Assembly (NCBI GenBank): GCA_021234155.1
Contig: JAJEKV010000065.1
Coordinates: 6,578,446-6,642,445 of the forward strand
DNA length: 64,000 nucleotides
Direction: 5' to 3'
From: Isoetes taiwanensis
Lineage: Eukaryota; Streptophyta; Lycopodiopsida; Isoetales; Isoetaceae
Below, one piece after another: positions 45,015 through 57,984 of the stretch (position 1 is the stretch's first letter; each line of letters starts with the position of its first letter). The position numbers and the translations under genes are program-made. The notes under the pieces were generated by a model that was not told where the DNA came from, made no database searches, and worked only from the letters and a program-made list of their open reading frames with translations.

Positions 45015-47800
45015 ACTTATCATTGGGATGATTATTAGTTCAGGGAGCAGTCCATAGATAATATATCATATGATAACTTATGTAATATCATTAAAGGCAA
45101 GGAGCTATTTTGATATAGAAGGCAGCGCACGCTAAGAAAGAGCTAAAATTAGATGGAGATCTATATTAGTATCCTAAACTTGATTAGAGATATCTCATGG
45201 CAGAATTTCGATTGAGAGCAAAATTTACTTTGTTAGAGCGGGCTCGAGGTCTAGTTTTCGGTGGGTGGCACATCTAAGTAGTTCATCAGAGTATAAAGGG
45301 AGTAATTCTTGAAAGCATGATAAAAGTCACAAATTACTTTACATACAGCGACATTACAGTTGCGGTTCTTTACGATGCGTAGCTACTTGGAATGCTTGAG
45401 ACCTTTGGAGGAGCCAATAAGCGGTCACGAGCTTTTGTATTTGCCATAACACTTGTGTTTTCTGCCATAGTCGATGGACCAGTCGAATTAGTTAATGAAG
45501 TGTACGCCATGTGGTATTGCATGAATAAAGTTTCTTTAGTCCGGTGCTCTATTATTTTATTTTTGGGTTACATGATTAAATGTTTTGTACACCAACCCAA
45601 ATATACATAGATCATATCAAGTAGTATCGAGGCCCAGGAGGTTTGCGATTCTTTTGGGAACCATGGGCAATGGGATCCGCAGGTGGAATATGGATCACTA
45701 ATGCGTGAGAGGAATGAAGTGAAGCGATGGGTAGGAATTTCCCGAGTGTTCTTGTATGTGTGCTTGAAGTACTATTAGTTCTTATTTTTTAGAACATGGC
45801 ATGAATGAAGAGGAATTATTATTTTGGGAGTTCACAAGAATATATTTGGATTATCTTAATGGAGTAAAAGCCTTTAGCATGAAGAGGAAAATCATATGGT
45901 TTCAATATTAGAGTTACTAGAATTGAGATGGATTTGGTGACTATTCTTTTACTTAGCGAAATTTTAGATATCGTGCTTGAAGAAAACTTCGGTGCTTTAG
46001 GTGGAGAATACTTTCCGAGTATATGGTGACTTGTTGTGAGCAGAGTTAGGATTATTGAAACTTCTATGATCCTTTGGGGAGTTATAGAATAATAAGGGTA
46101 GCTATTTGGGTTATGGGTGGAAAAGCTCGTCTTGGGGACAAGTAATACACCCAACCTGCTTATTGAGCCTTTACTTAGTAATAGTGAACTACTTGCCCGG
46201 AACCTCTTGCCAATCTCTAGAAATCTGATCATTTTAGGCCTATGTAACTTCAACCTTTAAGCGAGCATGAAAGCGCAAAAAGCATCTTGCTTGAGATTAG
46301 CAGTCAGTTGTGGTGTCTGAGGCTAGATTAGTAGTGGGGGTTATATGAATATTTGACTTTGGAAGTCATTTATATTAACACTTGACTTTATTTGCAGGTT
46401 TATTTAGTATTAAGCATTGGGGAGAACTCTACAGATAAGCTATCAAATATATGGAAGTGGAATTTGGATGTGGAATCTCAAATTGCTTCATATAATACGG
46501 GTTTATGGGTAAAGTTTGTAAGTTGAATTTCTTTATTTGGAATAAAAAATGGATACTTTTGTTGTGTATACCTATGAGTGAACTAGCAAAGTAGGATTAC
46601 CAGCGTAATGAAGCTTGAACATAATGGTATACTAGATAGGGAATGCCTCTTGGTAGACTAGTAATTGTGTCTGCAGCACAATTGGCTTGAACAAGAGTGC
46701 ATAAGATGTATATTTTTGAAAATTAGTAATCGTGATTGCAACACAATTGGCTTGACAAAAGTTGCACCTGTATCTTGGAGATACGATGTATATATCGTGG
46801 TGGCGATACACTCAAGTAGTACCTCAGAGGTACGAAAGATAGTGATGTACTGTGGTAGTACAAAGAATATATCGTACTTTAGAAGTACGTACGCGGCTAT
46901 CTATAACTATTGCTGGATTGTGTAGGATTGTGAAACTTCCACGGTAGAATGTTTGCGGGTAATCCTTCTTGAGAAGGGATGGATTGAAATGGAGCATATC
47001 TTGGAGGATCACGTACGATCTATCTTGAGAAGGGATGGATTGATACAGAGCAAGCACGGGGGAGTGGTCCACGGTGAATGGGTTATTAGAATATGCCAAA
47101 ATTATGGCAAATAGTATGTAAATGTCATTCCTAAGTCACCTAATAATATAAAGGGACTGAATTATAACATCAAAATCAAGGGAAGCGTCTAACACAGTTA
47201 TAAGAATCATTGATATTTATGGAAGGGGCACTATCATTGGGATGATTATTAGTTGAGGGAGCAGTCCATAGATAATATCCCATATGATAAGTCATGTAAT
47301 ATCATTAAAGACAAAGACTATTTTGTTATAAAAGGCAAGCACCGCTAAAAGGCTAAAGTCACGGAGATCTATAAATAGAACCTAAAGGATTCGATTAGAA
47401 TATCTCCTCAGCGAACTCACGATTGAGGCAAATTTTACTTTATGTCGAGAACCATTAGGGTCTAGTTTTAAATTGGGTGGCGGTCACCGTAGTTCATCAG
47501 TATGAGGAGTAATTATAGAAAGCGTGATAAGGGATCTGAAATTCTTTACTTTATAGCGACATTACATATTTGCATTTCTTTTACGATGCATGGTACTTGG
47601 AGTAGCGAGACTAGCTTGGAGGGCCAATAAATTAGGATGCGAGGCTTTGTATTTGCCATAGCGCTTTAGCGTTTTGTCATAACCGATGGACGTTCAGTGG
47701 TTAATGGTGTTTGCTATATCAATTGTACATGAATAAAGTTTCTTTAGTCCGGTGTTATTATTTTATTTTGGATTTATTTACAACCACCCAAATATACATG
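45015..47800 (+). mobile_element. LTR-like element with 590-bp direct repeats
   Basis: Direct repeats at about 45,017-45,605 and 47,222-47,795 start 'tatcattgggatgattattag' (both) and share 'agggagcagtccatagataat', 'atgaataaagtttctttagt' and 'cacccaaatatacat'. After the left one, 'tagtatcgaggcc' resembles the initiator-Met PBS, and 'ggaagggg' before the right one could be a polypurine tract. The 1.6-kb interior has no coding region. The repeats do not start with TG, so edges are uncertain. Confidence 0.55.
46660..47050 (+). repeat. Local duplications and four small hairpins
   Basis: 'gcacaattggcttgaacaag…' (about 46,675) is repeated as 'acacaattggcttgacaaaa' at 46,741. Then come hairpins GTATCT-tgg-AGATAC (46,770-46,784), GTACCT-cag-AGGTAC (46,819-46,833), GTACT-gtggt-AGTAC (46,847-46,861) and GTACTT-tag-AAGTAC (46,874-46,888). 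'ttgagaagggatggattga' then occurs twice (about 46,970 and 47,024). Confidence 0.75.
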
Positions 47801-47829
47801 AATAAATATTTATTTGTCAATGCATAAAC

Positions 47830-50230
47830 CCAACCTTCATGAGACTCATGAGCGACATCTTTCGTGAGTTCTGGACACATTTAGCATCGTTTTCTTTGAT
47901 GACATCATGGTGTACATCAAGTCATAGAGAACACATACAACAATTAAGGAAGGTATTTGAGGAAAATTTGAGGGAGGCATCAACTACATCTGAAAACATC
48001 CCAATGCCACTTAAACTCACATATGATGAAGTATTTGGGACACATAATATCCAAGAAGGTTATCTCACTGACCACCGCAAAGATTGTTTGTAATTGAATA
48101 GCCACCAGCGAAGAACATTCATGAGGGGAGAAGCTTCTTAGGCTTAGCGAGGATACTACATGAAATTTGTATGAGAACTTTGCTAAGATAGCGGCCTTGT
48201 GAGGACCTCACTAAAGCGAGAAAGTAAAAAGGCTAGGTAGATCATTAGCGAGAAAAAAAAGCCATGAGATTTAGAAAAGCTAAAGGAAGCATTGATAACT
48301 CCCAGTCTTAACTGCTTTACTTGATTACTTGAGACAAAGATAAATTGGTCACAACCGCGCTAAATAAAATTACCTTGGGCGATCCTAATGCGGGAAGAAA
48401 GAGATCTGGAGTATGACTAGAGGAAGATGAATGATGTTGAGGGCAGCTACCCAACCCATGATCTAAAAAGTAGGAGCTAAAATTTAGAGACACTACTTTT
48501 TGGAAGGAAGTTCGACTTAAACATCCACAAAGTCTCAATATATCTTCACCCCAACCACACCTCGATCTAAGGTAGATGAGAGATAGATGGAATTTACGGA
48601 AGAGTATGAGTTTGATATAGTGTACAAACTAGGAAGCTTAGCGTGGTTGAGACACTCTCTCAAGGCACCCCGCGACAACAGAGTTCATTGCAATGCCATA
48701 TCAACACTCACCATCGAGTTTAGCAGAAGATAGAAGAAAACGTTGCCAAGCCCGGCAAAGACTTCAAGGAAGCATGGGCAAGCCTTTCAAAGGCAGAATA
48801 GACAAAGAAAGGAGACCTTCAAATACTTCAGAGAAGGTAACTTATACGTATCATAGAATAAATTGTCGCGTGCGGAAGCATCAGGAGTTAGAAAGTTGAT
48901 TCTCACAATGCCTTCTGAGCCCAATAGCGGGCCATGAGGGATCCACGAAAACCTACTTCAAGATAAAGAAGTAGCTATTATTGGCGGTATGAAGAAAGCG
49001 GAGATAGCAATATGTGAAATTAATGATATGTCAACAAACAAAAAGCAGCAACTCAGAATACCAAGGCCTAGAATCTGCGGCGTGCGGAAATGCCAAGTGG
49101 GGAGGTAATAAGCATGGACTTCATAGCAGGGCTTCCCCAAAACTTTAAGGAGCAAAAAGATGCCTTAATGGTGCGTGGTAGACAAGTTATCAAAGATGGC
49201 ACATTCTATACTCTGTCGAACTATACGACCGACACTAGACAACTTTGCTATGCAATTCCGCGAAGAGATTTTTAGGACTCCATAGAATGTCAAGGGATTA
49301 TCTCGATAGGGACTTTCGAAGTTCATGGTAGCATTTGAAGGACCTCTTCAACACCATCGGATAAAGTTGTATCCATGAGCACAATGTATCATCCTCGAGC
49401 GGATGGCTGAAGGAGCACACCAATGGGATGTTGGAGGGACATGTTGAGAACTATAATTTGGAATAAGCGGTCCAATGGGATGACTACATCTATTTGGTGG
49501 CGTTTGCATATAATAGCACCTTAGCGAGTCATCTTAAATATGTTTATGATCAACTATGGCTACCCGATACTTAACTTCTAGAAATACATGGCACAACCCG
49601 ATTGTCGAGTAGAAGTTTCTCATGAATCTTTGGTGACATGCAGCGATTAGTCGAAGAAGTCCACGGGATATCCCTACCGTGGCCAGATAGAAGGCATAGC
49701 GGACAAAGCATAGAGCAGTGAAAGAGAGTTCGGATAGGGGACAATATTTGGTGAAGATAAATGTAAAAAAGCGAAGTTTAAGCATCGACAATTACAAGCT
49801 TACTCCAAGATGGTGGACCACTTAAATTGAGTCGAAAGAGTAGGTAACAATCCTAGAAATTGGGCTTACGGCACACTTAGCGAAGATCCACAAAGTTTTC
49901 CATATGTAAGTCTTCTTACACCTAATCGGAGGAAGTATTGGACACCCCAACGTGCGGAAATGGCCAGATGAACAGAAGATTATTCAGGAAGTCATATTGA
50001 ATCTTGCAAAGAAAACAAGAAGGTTACACAATTTCTCTAATACCCTGGTCGAAATTAGGAAGCATTTACATGGAAGGCAGCGGCGTGGGTGCACTACAAT
50101 CCAGATCTCGAAGCGGTACCCACAATTCATGGAGCAATGCAAAGGACAACTCATCAGCGAAATAGTGGAATACTTAGAACGATAGGTAGTGGAAAATAGA
50201 TAAACTCTACTCTCAGATGAGCGGGAGTAG
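47830..50230 (+). pseudogene. Ty3/gypsy pol fragment (copy C)
   Basis: Starts inside RT: FMRLMSDIFREF near 47,840, then a FDDIM-like box. RNase H near 48,300-48,650 (FTEEYEFDIVYK-like). Integrase 48,750-49,750 with EVISMDFIAGLPQ at 49,100-49,140, and FAYNST near 49,510. The tail resembles element A after integrase. N-terminal pol and gag are missing. Numerous frame breaks. Confidence 0.75.
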
Positions 50231-50619
50231 ACAAGCATAAGAGGTAAGAAGGTCATATACGATCATGCATGAAAGAAAAGCACCTCTAGTATATATAGCC
50301 ATTCTGAGAAAAACCATCCTCCGCCAAGGGTGGCGAAAGATATATGCATTAGAAATCATATTGGGCATGATAGAACACTTGTCTCCATGGCCATGATGGA
50401 AGGCGCATCCTCTTCCTATCTTTGGGACACAAATACTTGCATTCACTTAGTTAATAAAATATAATTAAATGGGTGGTTCCTAATAACCATCTTTTATATA
50501 ATGAACATGCAAATGTAGTGTAGTTTTCTTGAGGCCAATAGAGCGACAAAAGCGGTAGGAGTGTGGCGTTGAGGAAGAACTTCTAAGCGCATGGGCCGCT
50601 TGAGCATGCTATAAGGAAG
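50231..50619. other. 3' UTR-like sequence of copy C
   Basis: Shares 'aaaagcacctctag' and 'catcctcttcctat' with 31,490 and 31,650. No gene. Confidence 0.5.
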
Positions 50620-50966
50620 TGTTAACCACCTAGTGGTTAACATTATGCATCACACATGTTAAGTGCATGCACATGTTAGAGTGGTGTAGGCCCGACACTG
50701 GCATGATTAGGTGCTTTGTAAGTGTAGGGATTAGATTTAGTTAGTATGCGGCTCGGTTGCGGTCTACACTATATTAGGCCAGAACCTCTTAGGATGTACT
50801 GAGTTTATCTCAAATTTGGAGAGCCTCACTTGGCCCGTTTCCCTCATTCTTTGTGCATATTTCTTTGTCTTGTTCTTGTTTTGTGATCATGAGCATGGCG
50901 ACTTTCGCCCAGCATCGGCGATCATGAACAACAGCTGCCGAGGAAGTGTATACCAGAATCCAAACA
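50620..50966 (+). repeat. LTR-like sequence related to the TE-1 LTR
   Basis: Begins with a perfect hairpin TGTTAACCAC-cta-GTGGTTAACA and ends '…gaatccaaaca'. Like the TE-1 LTR it has '…ttctttg…cttgttcttgttttg', 'gatcatgagcat' and an AACA-type end. 'TGGCAGCC' follows four bases later and could be a PBS. No second copy is found downstream. Confidence 0.45.
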
Positions 50967-52735
50967 TTATTGGCAGCCAGATATCGCACGGGTTACCGCT
51001 CATTGATCACTTTCTTCTCCTTAACATTTCTTTGTTGTCTTCTTGCTCAATTTTTCCAGATTTTGAAGACTTCTTGTATACTATTCTTCCCTGATAGGTT
51101 TTTTCTGAACTTTCTCCAACCAAGTGGAATTTATTATGTCGCTTGAAGGCCTTTGTTTTTCGGAACGGTGATGAATTACGCGGTGATCAAATTTAATTGT
51201 CATCTGATGCAAGACTCACATTTTTTCAAGTGCGGCAATGGAGTTTACTTGATTTACGCGGATTTTGGAGTGGTAGCTGACACTCCTCTCTTCAAAATTT
51301 TTGAGAAAAATTATGAGTTTGCTTCTTTCTTATCTTCTATCTATTTGCAGGAGGTATAAGGATCTCACTGATTCTTTTTCAGTTTTATCGAGAAATTTGT
51401 GCCTTTTTGCACATTCGAAAACACACAAAAAATCATCTCACATTACAGGTGCCTCGGCATATCAATGGAGAATCTCGTTTGTATCACATACATCTTAAAC
51501 TTTCAAGAGGTTTCTTTTGATTATTTAGTGAGGGCGGCACTAGGCTAGCCCCTTTGAGCCATCAATTGAGTTACGATTAAGTTCCCTCACATTTTATTAT
51601 GGCTTTCTTACTTTCACATTTTTTCTTCTTATAAGCCAGTTCTGTGATACTGCGAGTGTTACACTCACGGTTTTTGGGGCGAGTTGAGGCGAGAATCAAG
51701 CCAATATGACCTTGAGAAATTTTACATCTATTGTATCCTTTGTCCAAATTAAATTTTCTTGAGAGATCAATGAAAGCTTCAAGTATACATGAACCACGAA
51801 TTCGGATCAAGGCCCGTCGGTTCAAGCGCATATCTTGTTTGCGGCAAAATCATCTTCAAACATCTACGTGGCGAGCATTCTTACGGCTCTTTCATGCGCG
51901 TGAGTTTTGGGCACATCCCTGTTTCTCACGGCTTCATTGACACCAAAGATCCGGCATCCTGCGTTGCTGATATTAGATGATCCTATCACGGCCCCTCCTC
52001 CATCGGCAAAACAGGGCAACAAATAGCATTCTTGCTTCACTTAGGCACTATGGGGCCACCTTGCTCCATTCTTAGAACTTCTCGGAAACCTTGAAATCCT
52101 ACTAATGAAGGTCACTGCCTTCATTTTTTTCGAACTTCCTATCCAAAAGAAATCAGGAACCGTGACCATCTCCCTGTTATTTACCATACACGCCCTTATA
52201 GGCTATGCCCATCTTATTTGTTTCGAAACCCCAATCACATCCATCGATTTCTTGTGACACCATACTCTGTGACTTCTATCTATAGTATGCTTTAGCAGCT
52301 TTGTCATACCATCTCATCGGCAAATAAGTATACCTTATGGCCCATTTGTCCTGCTCTATCCCTATTACACATTCATTTGGCGGTTGATAAAGGGCCACGC
52401 TCTTGTTTTCATAGTATTGGTTGATACTTGAGTCACGCTACACTTCACGGTCAAGCCACGCCCGAAACCGCCGCATACGCCCTTACGCTCATGTCTCCAC
52501 GCTCTTACGCCTCGAGACCCCACGCTCATGCCACCTTACGCACATGCCACACTTACGGCCCGCATTGCAGCCGCCTTCTTTTATCTTTGTACTTCCGCCC
52601 CTCTTTTCTCTATCACGGAGCCCACAGTCCCATGGCCCATTTAAGCGGTGATAGCGAGTCACGCTTCGGCCCGGGCGGGCTCTGCAGCGGGGCCAACCCA
52701 CATAGCCAGCTTTTTGTTCAGCGCCCGCTTTCCAT
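50967..52735 (+). mobile_element. Interior of a TE-1-related element, right end missing
   Basis: T-rich leader, then a C-rich stretch at 52,430-52,600 full of 'tacgctcatg', 'ccacgctc' and 'ttacgc' words, comparable in place to the C/G-rich stretch at 17.1-17.3 kb of TE-1. No coding region. It stops where gypsy sequence begins at about 52,740, so it was cut by that element or by misassembly. Confidence 0.4.
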
Positions 52736-52739
52736 GGTG

Positions 52740-55700
52740 ATAATAGGAGTCGCTTTTATGGTATTTACAGCCATAGACCTAAAATCGTTGGCCAGGGGCT
52801 AAGGCATTGAGCCTCGAGGAGGACATATAAAGAACGATATCAGTCAGCCTCTTATTCTCGGCCCTCATACATACACACTTGAAGTATAAGCCTGGATTCT
52901 CCAAGTCTGGAGCCCCTCGGCCAAGGCTTCGTATGGCCAGAGCCGGGATAAGGAAAGTTACCTTCAACATCTTGGATAAAGCCCAGAATAATATGGGCAA
53001 CTCAATTGGGGAACTTTTCTGATCTATTCCCAAAAGAGGCTCGTGAAACGACTCACTTAAAGATAAAGGGCATGTTTAGGGTATATGCGCCCGGACATAT
53101 GATCTTGAGAATCGCCTCTATGTTACACAAGCTGGCTCAATTGGCGATGTAAGTAGGCCTTGATTGGGATGATGGAGTCTCCACCACTGCTTGGGGCGAG
53201 GAGGGCCATGAGTATATACGGTCGTCTCATATTTTCGCGGCTATTGAAGCGGCGATCTTGAAATTGACCACAGATTATTTACGCTATAGGCGGTGGAAGC
53301 GGTAAGCCCTTTGTTATTCTTATGGATATAGGTAGTACCCATAATTTTTGCTTCTCCCGGAATGGCCGGTGTTGGGCGAGACTTTAAGATCCGGGGCCGC
53401 TGACACATTACACCTTGGCTAGTGGTAAGATGGGACATCTGAATGGCGTCGCATTAACATCAATATCTTGTTGCTAGGTGCACGATTGCTTTAGAGTCTT
53501 AGAAGCTAATGGACATCGAAGCAAATATGATCTTATTATGCGGCATGGAATTCTTAGCATCTGCTAAAGCTAACATAAAATTTGCGAAGCAGTATTGTAT
53601 TCAACGCTGACTAATGGGCAGAGTAACTATTAAAAGGTGATCCATTAGACGAATTATGCGATCCATGTCTATCGAGGCGGTTAGATAAGGCTATACGCCA
53701 GGATAAGGTACTTTCGTTATGGACTTGCCTCCATTGAGTGAGATGCTAAGCGGAAAGGAGGTAGTGGATGCATTACGAATACATTACTAATCTTCTTAAG
53801 AGAATTTAAGGATCTTTTCCCGGATGAGGATCGGAAACTTCCTCCTTTCGGAAGGGGTGGAGTGTGAAATAGCTTTGGAACCCGGTACTAAGCCTACGGA
53901 GTCAGGTCTTGCGTCGCATGAGTCCTCCCAGGAGTTGAGTGAGCTTAAAAAGCAACTCAAGAGTTATTGAACCTAGGTTTCATTAGGCCTGATGTTTCAC
54001 CTTTTTAGTGCGTATTCTCTTTGTTAAAAAGAAGGATGGCTCCATGAGGATGTGTATTGATTATAGGCAACTCAACAAGCATGCGATCAAAGAACTAAAG
54101 CTACTCATGGACCAATTCACCGAGGAGCCAAATACTTCTCAAAAAAGATTGACTTCGCTTCGGTATCATCGGATAAGAATAAAAGAGGATGACATCCATA
54201 AATCTGCCTTCAGAGTACTAGATCTTGGGCATTATGAATTCATAGTTATGCGCTACGGCAACTAGCGCTCATACTTTTTATCGCGGTTGATGAATGATGT
54301 CTTCGAGAATACTTGGATGATTTGTTGTTATCTTCTTTGGCGACATTCTCATCTATAGTAAAACCCTTGAGGAGCATGAGAAACACCTTAAGATTGGCCT
54401 TACTTGAGGGGTGGTGATCACCCGACTCTTTGCAAAGTTCTCCAAGTGCAAGTTTGCCATCACCGTGGATTATTTGGGGCATGTTATCTCGGTAGGGTAT
54501 TGCTTCTGAGGATCGACAAAGATAGGCGGTCAAGGATTGGCCTATTCCACTAGCGTTTGGAGGTAAGGAGTTTTTTGGGCTTGGTAGGATATTCTGAAAT
54601 TGTCAGGATTTTGCCAAGATTGCGGGACCTTTGGTGACCTTACAAAAGCATGAGAAAGTGAAGGATTGGGTAGGGCGGAAGGCGAAGGTCGAGGGCAAGC
54701 TTTGAAACTTAAGGATGCTTTGACTTGACGCCCGATCCTCACATTGCCGGACACGGGAGAAAGATAAAGGTACGGTAGCCTTGATTCGGTAAAATTGCTC
54801 TGGGAGGAGTCTAATCACGAGGAGGAGGTTGTACATAATGAATTCTAAGAAGATAGATATGAGAACTATAACAGTGATACACCCCACCCGATCGGGAACT
54901 TTTATGCATTGTCTTGAGACTCTGTGAATATGGAGACACTACCTTCTTGGTAGGAGATTCCGATTGAACCGCGGATCACCCGAGTCTCCGTTATCTTTCT
55001 ACCGGCCAAATCTCCAATCTCGTCCGGAAGATGGATGGAGTTTCTTGAGGTATGATTTTGGGATCATGTATAAAGGCGGGTAAGCACAATGTAGTTCGCG
55101 GATGCTTTGTCCGTCATCCTTGGTAACGCGTACCCATTGTAATGCAATTTCCGCTCTGCGATGAGTTCGAGGAGAAACAAATAGAACAAACCATAGCCGC
55201 GGATCCGGAATTAGTGAAGTGTGTGGAAGCCGGTTTGACCAAAAGGAGGCCGGGCCGGATAGAGGCGTGAGGCTTTTCGCTCTTATAAGAAGGAGGGCAA
55301 TTTGCTTTATTACAAAAAGACAAAGTTGTGTGTACACGAGACTTGGGGGTCAGTAAACTTATTCTTCACTGATGCAAGAGCCCTGGACATGCAGTTTCAT
55401 AGAGAAGACCTATTTCCCAAGATTACGTTCGACTATTTTTGGCCAAGTATGAAGAAAGACATTGCGGATACATTAAGCGATATCAGAGTAAATGCGGCCG
55501 GACTAAGTGGCGATTGATGATTCGGGGAGAATTGCAGCCGTTGGATGCTAGCGCCAAATGGGAGAGTGATAACCATGGATTTTTATTGTGGGCCTTCCCG
55601 GTACCCTCCGTGGATATGATGCTTTAATGGTAGTAGTGCGACAAGTTGTGAAGATGGCTCATTTCTTGCCATGTCGCACCACGGACCGCGACCCTTGGAC

Positions 55701-56700
55701 CTGACCTTGTTGTTATAGAAATCTTGAGGATTACATGTGGGATGCCGCAGTGTCGTGTCGATAGGGATCCCAAGTTTGTAAAGTGCACGTGCGGAAGATT
55801 TCTTTGCCACCATTGAACAAATCTTGCTATGAGTGCGGCATATCATCCTGAACCGGATGGACAAGCGAAAGCGCGCCAGCGGCATCATAGAAGATATGTT
55901 GCGAGAAGCTATGTGTGGAAGTAAGCAATCTCGATTAGGCCCGGAAGCTATATCTATTGATGAGAGTTTGCTTGTATATGATATAAACCGAGAGTCTTCT
56001 AGAATGTCTCCTTTCATGATAAATTATGGCTATCAATACGCTCAGGACACATGGCATAATCTTTGTTTCTAGTGGAGGTCTCCCAACAACTCCTTTTGGA
56101 AATGCAAGGTTTGAGTAGAGGAAGTTAAGTGGTATTTATTGGCCATGCGTGATGCGTCGAGAAAAGTGTGGTTGATAGCCACGGGACGAGTCTTCCAAGT
56201 GGGCGATTCAATTTGGCTTAAGATTAAGGTTAAGCAAGCCAAGCTTAAAATTGAAATTATTTGCAAGAAATTGGCGCAGATGAAATTTTGGAAGTTCAAC
56301 ATCATTGAGCGTGTTGGAAGCGAGGCTTATGGGTTGGATTTGCCACCGGCGAAGATCCACAAAAGGGTCTTTCCGCGTGGAGATGTACGAGGCGACACAC
56401 TCCCCGATCGGAAGGAGATGTTGGATACACACCCACCCTCCTTGAAATTAGCGGAAGAGCATCTAGAGATAGTGCACGAGGCTCTTCTTGTCCGGGCCTA
56501 TAGCGAGACGAAGGACTCAAATGCTACAATATTTGGCGGATTTAAGTGGAAGCACTTGCCCGGTCCCGAGAGATGCTACGTGGGTATTAAGCAGAAGATT
56601 TCATGCGGGGAATCTCAAAGTAGCACCATCAGCGATGTCATCAACCCAGCACACGGTAAGCTTTGAAGGCTTGATTGGTAGCGGACCATGTAGTAGTTTG
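52740..56700 (+). pseudogene. Ty3/gypsy gag-pol copy B1
   Basis: Starts at the end of gag (AIDLKSLARG). Protease with LMDIGSTHNF near 53,325 and ILLCGMEFLA near 53,535. RT at 54,008-54,380 with [23 protein letters not shown] (here cut: [22 protein letters not shown]), RIKEDDIHKSAF, GHYEFIVM and an FFGDIL catalytic box (normally DD). Integrase with FDYFWPSMKKDIA at 55,430, and WLIATGRVFQVGDSIWLK then KWKHLPGPE (chromodomain end) at 56,160-56,570. Frames broken throughout; several G+C-rich words are lost. Closely matches B2. Confidence 0.8.
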
Positions 56701-57980
56701 CGGGGGTAGATGCATAAATGAATAAAGTAGTTACCAATGATGAGATCACCTTGGTGTTTTCTAGGGCGTAGTGGATTGTCAATGTCGGCATGACCGCAGT
56801 TGCTTGCAAAGCATGTAGTTGATAAGTAGCGTTCATCGACCATAATGGGAACTTGGCCATTCCTTATGCGTATGAATTCGCGAACCATAGGCATGATAGG
56901 TTCCCTTGTAGATAGGTTTTCTTCTACTTTCTTATAGGGGGTGGTCCTTCAACCACAGCAATTATTATGTGTACATCGCGGCGTATTGACATGTCGCGGG
57001 AGGCGATTGAAGACATGACACGCCCATGTATATAAATTTACTGATGGCCCAAGCTTTTGTGTTTTCATGTTCTTTCATGAATTTGATGCTATTTCTACAA
57101 TGTCTGTTATTGGACTCCGGTCCTTGAAATTTTTATGTCTTAATCATGTGAAATGCACATTGGTGCTTAAACATTTCTATGATCTTTAAACTTAATTTGT
57201 TTTACCTTCAGGAATAAGAAATTATTCTCTTATCTTTATGTGTAAATTACCATATTTCATACTGGTGCATTCTTACAACACATCTTAGTTTTTCCAACTA
57301 ACCCCGATCTTGACACTATTCAAGGGGAAGGAAATGTGGCCATTAGTATATTTATCACGGTATACATTATAAATATAAAGGCAAATCCTTGTATGCGTAT
57401 CACGCCACCATGGGTATGTGGACCTAAGAGGTGGAACCTAGAACACACAATAGTTTAGCTATGCTAAGTGTAAGAGCCTAAATAATAGAATAATTAACCT
57501 AAATAGCTTATTTAGTTAATTATTGGATAAAGGAGGCGCCACACATCAAACTTCGATTGGCCAGAAGTGGGGAATACTAAATACAGGCCATCAAGGGAAA
57601 CTCCTGGGTTACTCTTGGCTAATTTAGGCCCGGCGGCCCGGCGGCAACCGGGAGCTATCACCCGGATTGAGATGGAGACACCCCAAGGCAGCCCGGTTCG
57701 GTCCCTAGGGCTAGCGGTTAGTCCATAGATTACCTTCATGATTGTAGTTGGCGCTTCCTTTGAAGGTAATGTCTTTTGTGGAGTCTCATGGATTGTGATG
57801 GAACTAACCCTTGTAGTTTGTTATGGTGAGTATTATTATCTCAGTTATTTCACAGTTACTGTATTACTTGGAATGGATGGTTGTAGTTCTTTGCTTGATT
57901 AGACCTCACGGAGATGGGGGGATTACAAGGGGGTAGAGACCTCTGAAGGCAGTTTGGTAGTATGCTCTAGATAGAATACA
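56701..57980. other. 3' flank of B1 and A/T-rich spacer
   Basis: 56,700-56,960 is gypsy-type 3' UTR. At 57,489-57,524 a hairpin AATAATTAAcCTAAATA-gct-TATTTAGTTAATTATT (one unpaired base) stands out. 57,900-57,960 has 'agggggtagagac', also found in the LTR of element A. No gene. Confidence 0.5.
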
Positions 57981-57984
57981 TGTT

